64,000 nucleotides of DNA from Sulfurospirillum sp. UBA2217 (GTDB lineage Bacteria > Campylobacterota > Campylobacteria > Campylobacterales > Sulfurospirillaceae), in the NCBI GenBank assembly GCA_002328495.1, contig DCUJ01000007.1, positions 100,078 through 164,077 of the forward strand, written 5' to 3'. The position numbers and the translations under genes are program-made. The notes beneath the pieces are model-generated. The model ran no database searches, was not told the DNA's origin, and saw only the letters and a program-made list of their open reading frames with translations. Positions 59,101-64,000 of the stretch are shown here, piece after piece (the first letter of the stretch is position 1; every line of letters starts with the position of its first letter).

Positions 59101-60238
59101 GAATAGCTGCTAAATCATTTTCATCTTCAATGCTTTCTGTTTGACGCAATAATTTTAGCGTTTCATTATCAGCAATAAAAGAGTTAATAATCGCATCATC
59201 CACACCACTTGCCAAGTCATTGGCTATTTCAATCGTAGCACATTTTTGGTCTATGATTTTTGCTAATTTTCCTTCATCAAGCTGTGTTAAAGTATCGTAC
59301 AATACCTCACCACTCTCTTGGTCGATAATTGGAGATGAGAGAAAACGATTGACCAAAATTTCAACGGGATATTCGATGAATTTAATACCATCTTCAATAA
59401 ATTTTTCTGCTTTTTTCTTAGCAAGTCTTTTACCTGCAGCCAAAAGGAGGTTACCGTGTTCGTCTTTAAGGTCAAAATCTACACGACCTAAGAAATTCTC
59501 GGCTGAAAATTCAATCAAAAACTTATTCTCTTTAATCATAATATTAAGTACAGGGTAGAAAAGTTTTAGAATATCTTGTTTGCTGTACCCAAGGGCTCGG
59601 AAAAGAATCGTGATAGGCACTTTTCGACGCTTATTAATACGCACAAAAAGAGTGTCTTTAGCATCGTATTCAAAATACAACCACGAACCACGATCGGGAA
59701 TAATTTGTGCATTATAGATCAATTTATTGACAACCGTTGGGCTCTCTTCTTCCTTGAAGATAACACCAGGGCTTCTGTGAAGCTGATTGACAACAACACG
59801 CTCAACACCGTTAATAATAAACGATGTTCTCTCGGTCATCAAAGGAATTTCACGAATAAAAATAGCTTGTTCTTTAATATCTTTTACACCAGCTTTCTCG
59901 CCAGTCTTTTCATCTTTATCCCACAGGATAAGACGAATGTTCATTTTTAAGCTAACAGAATACGTAAGCCCACGCTCCATACATTCACGAACCGTGTAGC
60001 GTGGCTTTCCAACTTCAGATCCTACATACTCTAAGGTGAGTCTGTTTTGGGGATCATGAATAGGGAAAATGGATTTAAAAACCTTCTCTACACCACTTTC
60101 GTCTTGAAGGTTTTCAACATTCAAAAATTGTTCATAACTTTTTTGTTGAAGTTGCAATAGATTGGGTACATCAATTTTTTTAGGGACTTTGGAAAAATCA
60201 ACCCTTAGGCGATTTCCGGATTTTAGGCTATTTAACAT
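56081..60238 (-). CDS. rpoB: RNA polymerase beta subunit
   Basis: Second-largest RNA polymerase subunit, 1385 residues. The rifampicin-binding region [20 protein letters not shown] has the drug-sensitive residues. The C-terminal segments [20 protein letters not shown] (core [14 protein letters not shown]) and EAYGAAHTL match the family. It ends by reading into rpoC (DETTRTN then stop). In Helicobacter and Wolinella these two genes are fused; here they are separate but overlapping. The gene follows rplL after 127 bp containing two hairpins. Confidence 0.98.
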
Positions 60239-60281
60239 GAGTCTACCTCGTGTAGTTGTTTGAAAAGGGCAGTGGGTCTAT

Positions 60282-60354
60282 CTATCTTTCGTAAAAGATA
60301 GAATATTGAACGACTAATGGATGCATGGAATTTCGGGGAAGCATTGGCTTCCCC
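60282..60354 (-). promoter_or_regulatory. Two hairpins between rplL and rpoB (attenuator or processing site)
   Basis: Hairpin 1: GGGGAAGC (60335-60342) pairs with GCTTCCCC (60347-60354) around ATTG. Hairpin 2: CTATCTTT (60282-60289) pairs with AAAGATAG (60294-60301) around CGTA. Neither is followed by a real T-tract. In Escherichia coli the same interval holds a partial terminator and an RNase III site that set the ratio of L7/L12 to polymerase; a like role here is inference. Confidence 0.6.
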
Positions 60355-60365
60355 CAAAGGGAACA

Positions 60366-60737
60366 CTACTTGATTTCAGCGACTGCGCCAGCTTCTTCAA
60401 GTTTCTTTTTTGTTTCTTCAGCGACTTGCTTAGATACGCCTTCCTTAATAACCGTTGGAGCACCTTCAACAGCATCTTTTGCCTCTTTAAGACCAAGACC
60501 TGTCAATTCACGTACAACTTTAATAGCGTTGATTTTCTTCTCGCCACCATCTTTAAGAATAACGTCAAATTCTGTTTTTTCTTCAACCGCTTCAACAGCA
60601 GCAGCTGCACCACCAGCTACCATTACAGGAGCTGCAGATACGCCAAATTTCTCTTCGAAATCTTTAACAAGTGCGCTAAGTTCTAGAACACTTAAACCTG
60701 AAATGAATTCTAATACATCTTCTTTTGTAATTGCCAT
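60366..60737 (-). CDS. rplL: 50S ribosomal protein L7/L12
   Basis: Acidic stalk protein that recruits translation factors, 123 residues. It has the N-terminal dimerisation helices (VLEFISGLSVLELSALVKDF), an alanine-rich hinge (AAAAVEAVEEK) and the C-terminal domain with GLGLKEAKDAVEGAP. Normal length and position after rplJ. Confidence 0.98.
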   Translation of the reverse strand: MAITKEDVLEFISGLSVLELSALVKDFEEKFGVSAAPVMVAGGAAAAVEAVEEKTEFDVILKDGGEKKINAIKVVRELTGLGLKEAKDAVEGAPTVIKEGVSKQVAEETKKKLEEAGAVAEIK

Positions 60738-60804
60738 TTAAAATCTCCTAAATTATTTTTACATTATGTCGATTAACTCGACTGTTAGCATGTAAGCCTT
60801 GTGC

Positions 60805-61287
60805 TTACGCAACGTCTTCTTTTTTAGCACGTAGTGCATCAAGACCGATTGTAAAGTTGGTGATAGGTGCCATCCAAGTAGATAGAAGCATTCCAATAAG
60901 CTCATTACGTGATGGCATTTTAGAAAGTGCGTCTACTTTAGCAGCATCAACCACAATACCGCCAGCATAACCAGATTTAATAATAAAATTTGGATTTGTC
61001 TTAGCAAATGTAGCAACAACCTTAGTCACAGCTAATTGATCTGCACCCCAAACAAAAATGTTGGTGTCTTTAAGCTCAAGCTCTTCAATGCCAGCATTTT
61101 TCATAGCTATCGTTGCTAGAGTATTTTTAATAACTTTTACTTTGATAGTTTCTGGTCGTGAAGCATTACGTAAGTTTTCGATTGCTTTTGTATTAAGACC
61201 TTTGTAGTCACATACAATTAAGCCATCACTTGCTTTAAACTCTTGAGTTAGCGCGTCAATAAATTGGGCTTTTTCTGTTCTTGTCAA
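60805..61287 (-). CDS. rplJ: 50S ribosomal protein L10
   Basis: Base of the ribosomal stalk that binds 23S rRNA and L7/L12, 160 residues. It starts MTRTEKAQFIDALTQEF and contains VCDYKGLNTKAIENLR and VIKNTLATIAMKNAG, which match the family. The upstream leader likely binds L10-L7/L12 for feedback control. Confidence 0.97.
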   Translation of the reverse strand: MTRTEKAQFIDALTQEFKASDGLIVCDYKGLNTKAIENLRNASRPETIKVKVIKNTLATIAMKNAGIEELELKDTNIFVWGADQLAVTKVVATFAKTNPNFIIKSGYAGGIVVDAAKVDALSKMPSRNELIGMLLSTWMAPITNFTIGLDALRAKKEDVA

Positions 61288-61304
61288 TTTTTCTCCTTTC
61301 CAAC

Positions 61305-61375
61305 TGGTGATTTCAAGCAGAGATGGAAATGCATTCCCATATTAAGCTTTCGCCTCGGCTCTCTCCAATCATAAG
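61305..61375 (-). promoter_or_regulatory. Probable L10 leader RNA before rplJ
   Basis: The 207-bp interval between rplA and rplJ holds a purine-rich stretch on the minus strand, including GAGAGCCGAGGCGAAAGCTT and ATCTCTGCTTG, that can pair and resembles the L10-binding leader of other bacteria. The identification rests on position and partial sequence resemblance; limits are approximate. Confidence 0.5.
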
Positions 61376-61407
61376 ATATATGTAGTGTGTTTCTTAGCAA
61401 ACTCTAT

Positions 61408-61441
61408 ACACGTCTTTAAAAATAACGTTTTAAAGACGTGT
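61408..61441 (-). repeat. Perfect 14-bp inverted repeat between rplA and rplJ
   Basis: ACACGTCTTTAAAA on one arm (61408-61421) and its exact complement at 61428-61441, with a 6-base loop. On the minus strand the downstream arm begins TTTTAAAG but no T-tract follows the stem. It lies 54 bp past the rplA stop and may separate rplKA from rplJL by partial termination or RNA processing. Confidence 0.65.
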
Positions 61442-61494
61442 TAACATTAAGTTTTCCTTAGTAAAATACTTTCACACTTGGTGCTTTTTATGTT

Positions 61495-62199
61495 CTATCT
61501 AAGGTCAATAAGCTCTTGGTTTTCAAGATTCATTGACGGACTCATCGTTAATGAAAGTGCTGCATTTTTAATGTACTTACCCTTAGAAGCCGCAGGTTTG
61601 TGTTTATTAATTGCTTTAATGAATGAATCAAAGTTTTCTCTAATTTGTTCAGCTGTAAAACTAATCTTACCAATCCCTGCATGGATATTTCCTTGTTTGT
61701 CAACACGGAAGTTTACTTGACCACCCTTGTTGTTTTCAACGGCTTTAGCAACATCCATTGTAACAGTACCAGTTTTTGGATTAGGCATAATCCCTTTTGG
61801 TCCTAGAATTCGTCCAACTTTACCCACTAAACCCATCATATTGGGTGTTGCAATAAGTACGTCAAAATTAATGCGACCTGCTTGAATATCTTCAATCAAA
61901 TCATCGCTTCCAACGATATCAGCTCCGGCAGCGCGCGCTTCATCTGCTTTTTCATCCTTAGCAATAACTGCAACACGAACAGTTTTACCAGTACCCGCAG
62001 GAAGGACAACTGAGCCCCTCACCATTTGGTCAGCGTGGCGTGGGTCAACGTTAAGTTTAAGTGCTACTTCAATGGTCTCATCAAATTTAGCAGATGCTAA
62101 ATTTTTGATGTTTGCCAATGCTTCATCAACTGAATATTTTTTCTCTTTATCAATTTTTTTCAACAATTCTTGAAAACGCTTATTTACTCTTTTTGCCAT
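61495..62199 (-). CDS. rplA: 50S ribosomal protein L1
   Basis: Protein of the mobile L1 stalk and translational repressor of its own operon in other bacteria, 234 residues. MVRGSVVLPAGTGKTVRVAV (core VVLPAGTGKTVRVAV), ILGPKGIMPNPKTGTVT and NFRVDKQGNIHAGIGK match the family. In operon with rplK. Confidence 0.98.
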   Translation of the reverse strand: MAKRVNKRFQELLKKIDKEKKYSVDEALANIKNLASAKFDETIEVALKLNVDPRHADQMVRGSVVLPAGTGKTVRVAVIAKDEKADEARAAGADIVGSDDLIEDIQAGRINFDVLIATPNMMGLVGKVGRILGPKGIMPNPKTGTVTMDVAKAVENNKGGQVNFRVDKQGNIHAGIGKISFTAEQIRENFDSFIKAINKHKPAASKGKYIKNAALSLTMSPSMNLENQELIDLR

Positions 62200-62256
62200 A
62201 ATTTTCTCCGCATAATTTTGCTTCCGCTTTTATACCCTGGCGGTGAAGGGGTAGAA

Positions 62257-62682
62257 TTAATCGACGATATTAATACCAATACTACGTGCACTGCCTTCAA
62301 TAATCTTAGCCGCTTGCTCACGATCGTTGGTGTTAAGGTCTGCGATTTTACGCTCAACAATCTCTTGCACTTGTGCTTTTGTTAAGGTTGCAATCTTGTT
62401 TTTCAAAGGGTTGCTTGAACCGCTTTTAATCCCTGCAGCTTTTTTAATCAAATCTGTAGCAGGGGGTTGTTTTGTGATAAATGTAAAACTTTTATCCGCA
62501 TATACTGTGATCACAACAGGAATTCTGTATCCTGCCATCTCTTTTGTCTTTTCGTTAAAAGCTTTACAAAATTCCATAATATTCACACCTCTTTGACCAA
62601 GAGCTGGTCCAATCGGTGGTGAAGGATTTGCTTTTCCCGCTTCGACTTGTAATTTAATTTCACCAATGACTTTTTTTGCCAT
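62257..62682 (-). CDS. rplK: 50S ribosomal protein L11
   Basis: Binds the GTPase centre of 23S rRNA, 141 residues. The N-terminal EAGKANPSPPIGPALGQRGV-type segment (here AGKANPSPPIGPALGQRGVN) with the paired prolines is diagnostic, and KTPPAxxL appears as KQPPATDLIKKAAG. It lies 18 bp after nusG. Confidence 0.98.
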   Translation of the reverse strand: MAKKVIGEIKLQVEAGKANPSPPIGPALGQRGVNIMEFCKAFNEKTKEMAGYRIPVVITVYADKSFTFITKQPPATDLIKKAAGIKSGSSNPLKNKIATLTKAQVQEIVERKIADLNTNDREQAAKIIEGSARSIGINIVD

Positions 62683-62700
62683 TTTCGCTTCCTTTTAAAC

Positions 62701-63231
62701 TTAAACTATTTTTTCAACTTGTGAATAAAGAATCTCGACTGGGGTACTTCTACCAAAAATCGAAACATTCAATGTGAGCTTTCCATGAACCATATCGTAC
62801 TCTTCAACAGAACCCGTAAAGTTTGCAAAAGGACCTTCTGTAATCCTCACACTCTCTCCGTTTTCAAAGAAGATTTTAGGTTTCGGAGCACCTTTTTTCT
62901 CTGCTTTTTCTAAAATTAGCGCAATGTCTTTTTCACTTAAAGGGGTTGGTTTTTTGGATTCGCCAATAAAACGTCCCACTTTGGGTAGTGATTGAATCAA
63001 ATGCCACAGCTCAGTGTCTAAGTCCAAATGGGCAAATGCATACCCTGGATAAAGACTGCGCTCTGTAATTTTCTTCTTACCATTTTTAACTTCAATAACA
63101 TCTTCCGTTGGAACAACAATTTGTTCCAATTTCTCTGCTATACCATGGTCTTGAACGAGGTTAATAATTGCTTTCTTAACCGCTTGTTCACTTCCTGCAT
63201 AGGTTTGAATTGCATACCATCTATGTGCCAT
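62701..63231 (-). CDS. nusG: Transcription termination/antitermination factor NusG
   Basis: Binds RNA polymerase, Rho and ribosomal protein S10 to couple transcription and translation. The 176 residues show the NGN domain (MAHRWYAIQTYAGSEQAVKK, core WYAIQTYAGSEQAVKK; YPGYAFAHLDLD) and the C-terminal KOW domain (GESVRITEGPFANFTGSVEE). It lies 14 bp after secE. Confidence 0.98.
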   Translation of the reverse strand: MAHRWYAIQTYAGSEQAVKKAIINLVQDHGIAEKLEQIVVPTEDVIEVKNGKKKITERSLYPGYAFAHLDLDTELWHLIQSLPKVGRFIGESKKPTPLSEKDIALILEKAEKKGAPKPKIFFENGESVRITEGPFANFTGSVEEYDMVHGKLTLNVSIFGRSTPVEILYSQVEKIV

Positions 63232-63245
63232 CTGTCTTCCTTACT

Positions 63246-63425
63246 CTAAATCAATGTTGATAAAGAAAAAGACATGATCGCATCAATTAAAGCTAAAAAA
63301 AGCGAGATAATCGTTACGACAACAAAAACAGAAATGAATGCATTTCGGATCTGCTCTTTAATCGGAAAAATGACCTTTGACAATTCAGCTTTTGAATGAT
63401 AATAATAAGCTCTTAATTTTTCCAT
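63246..63425 (-). CDS. secE: Preprotein translocase subunit SecE
   Basis: Small essential subunit of the Sec translocon, 59 residues, missed by length cut-offs. The minus-strand reading from ATG 63425 gives MEKLRAYYYHSKAELSKVIF, then IKEQIRNAFISVFVVV and one membrane helix (about 31-55), the one-helix form of SecE. Position between tRNA-Trp and nusG is the standard order. Confidence 0.92.
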   Translation of the reverse strand: MEKLRAYYYHSKAELSKVIFPIKEQIRNAFISVFVVVTIISLFLALIDAIMSFSLSTLI

Positions 63426-63445
63426 ATTTCTATACCCTTGACTAA

Positions 63446-63521
63446 TGGCAGGGTAGGAGGGATTCGAACCCCCAACCTGCGGTTTTGGAGACCGTCGCTC
63501 TACCGTTGGAGCTACTACCCT
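63446..63521 (-). tRNA. tRNA-Trp (anticodon CCA)
   Basis: On the minus strand: acceptor AGGGTAG pairing with CTACCCT, D-arm GCTC/GAGC, anticodon loop CTCCAAA with anticodon CCA, T-loop TTCGAAT, and an encoded CCA end; 76 nt. Lying between rpmG and secE is the common order in this phylum. Confidence 0.95.
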
Positions 63522-63548
63522 TTGGTAAAGTTAAGTCCTAAATGCGAC

Positions 63549-63707
63549 TTAACTTTTTAATTTCACTTCTTTGTGAACAGTGTGTTTTTTCAGTCGTGGG
63601 CAATACTTGCTAAGTTCTACTTTTTCAGTATGCGTTTTACTGTTTTTAGTTGTTGTGTAGTTAATGTCACCAGTTTCTACACATTTAAGTCCGATTTTAA
63701 CGGTCAT
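63549..63707 (-). CDS. rpmG: 50S ribosomal protein L33
   Basis: Small large-subunit protein, 52 residues, too short for most ORF filters. It reads MTVKIGLKCVETGDINYTTT and then KNSKTHTEKVELSKYCPRLK. Two of the usual four zinc-ribbon cysteines remain (Cys9 and the one in KYCPRLKKH), so zinc binding is doubtful. It lies between tuf and tRNA-Trp. Confidence 0.95.
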   Translation of the reverse strand: MTVKIGLKCVETGDINYTTTKNSKTHTEKVELSKYCPRLKKHTVHKEVKLKS

Positions 63708-63728
63708 TGTCTTTCCTTACACGAGATT

Positions 63729-63754
63729 ACATGTAAGGGTTTCCCCTTACATGT
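63729..63754 (-). repeat. Hairpin between tuf and rpmG built from two motif copies
   Basis: ACATGTAAGGG (63729-63739) pairs exactly with CCCTTACATGT (63744-63754) around a 4-base loop. The arms are an exact TTACATGTAA copy (63727-63736) and a near-copy TTACATGTTA (63747-63756) in opposite arrangement. It starts 7 bp after the tuf stop; there is no T-tract on the minus strand, so full termination is not certain. Confidence 0.8.
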
Positions 63755-63760
63755 TAAAAA

Positions 63761-64000
63761 TTATTTGATGATGTTAGCAACAACACCCGCACCTACTGTT
63801 CTACCACCCTCACGGATTGCAAAACGAGTACCCTCTTCAAGAGCGATTGGGTTAATGAGTGTTACATTGATTTTTACGTTATCGCCAGGCATAACCATCT
63901 CAGTACCCTCAGGTAATGTGATAGAACCTGTTACGTCTGTTGTACGTACATAAAATTGTGGTCTATAGTTGTTAAAGAATGGCGTATGACGTCCACCTTC
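63761..64000 (-). CDS. tuf: Elongation factor Tu, 5' part outside window
   Basis: The last 79 codons of EF-Tu are visible, in frame to the right edge: GGRHTPFFNNYRPQFYVRTT, then DVTGSITLPEGTEMVMPGDN and the terminal GGRTVGAGVVANIIK. These are strongly conserved domain III residues. It heads the minus-strand run into rpmG, tRNA-Trp, secE and nusG. Confidence 0.97.
   Translation of the reverse strand, partial: EGGRHTPFFNNYRPQFYVRTTDVTGSITLPEGTEMVMPGDNVKINVTLINPIALEEGTRFAIREGGRTVGAGVVANIIK

Noticed and set aside
60321..60741. Two plus-strand reading frames of 121 and 138 codons opposite rplL
   Set aside because: They are antisense shadows of the alanine-rich rplL gene, have low-complexity translations and no ribosome binding site.
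63573..63953. Plus-strand frame of 126 codons across rpmG and tuf
   Set aside because: It lies opposite two certain genes (L33 and EF-Tu) and across their hairpin; no independent coding evidence.

Overview
The window looks like a chromosomal segment of a free-living member of the Campylobacterota (Epsilonproteobacteria), most likely Sulfurospirillum or a close relative. This is inferred from the protein families, not from a database search. The signs are a CetB/CetA-type energy-taxis pair, a Pgp2/Csd6-type cell-shape peptidase, histidine kinases with an HQWRQP H-box, a complex I with both NuoE and NuoF (which Campylobacter and Helicobacter lack), and rpoB and rpoC as separate genes (fused in Helicobacter and Wolinella). 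The DNA is moderately AT-rich and densely coding. No gap without a gene exceeds about 210 bases. I see no insertion sequence, prophage or CRISPR array.

Layout. 1-2.8 kb: argF (cut by the left edge), hemB, ribA, mscL. 2.8-21.9 kb: a seven-gene signalling block with two GGDEF/EAL sensors, a REC-PAS-PilZ-like regulator, a PAS-GAF kinase, an HPt-REC-kinase, a 2043-residue hybrid kinase with four tandem solute-binding domains, and a REC-HD-GYP phosphodiesterase. 22-28 kb: sodB and a divergent Tat-exported superoxide-reductase-like gene, rsmG with three short followers, then alr and pgp2. 28.2-43.7 kb: complex I split into two convergent blocks, nuoABCDEF (+) and nuoGHIJKLMN (-). Between their 3' ends lies a three-gene, AT-richer insert: a Hint-domain protein, a Sel1/peptidoglycan-binding protein and a VanZ-like membrane protein. 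43.8-48.4 kb: a small membrane protein, cetB/cetA, a MATE exporter, a chalcone-isomerase-like protein and tRNA-Arg(CCT). 48.4-64 kb, all on the minus strand: tuf (cut by the right edge)-rpmG-tRNA-Trp-secE-nusG-rplKAJL-rpoBC-rpsL-rpsG-fusA.

How the parts connect. The signalling block holds candidate makers (GGDEF), breakers (EAL, HD-GYP) and a possible receptor (PilZ-like) of cyclic-di-GMP together with several phosphorelay proteins, so a local circuit linking periplasmic ligands to c-di-GMP is plausible. The sodB/superoxide-reductase pair shares one short intergenic region with a palindrome between two opposed -10 elements.

The strongest unexplained signal is a dispersed 10-bp palindrome, TTACATGTAA. 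I counted 19 exact copies by eye, against roughly 0.2 expected from base composition. It lies inside genes of all kinds on both strands, and in two places it builds long hairpins between genes. This resembles DNA uptake sequences or highly iterated palindromes known from other bacteria.
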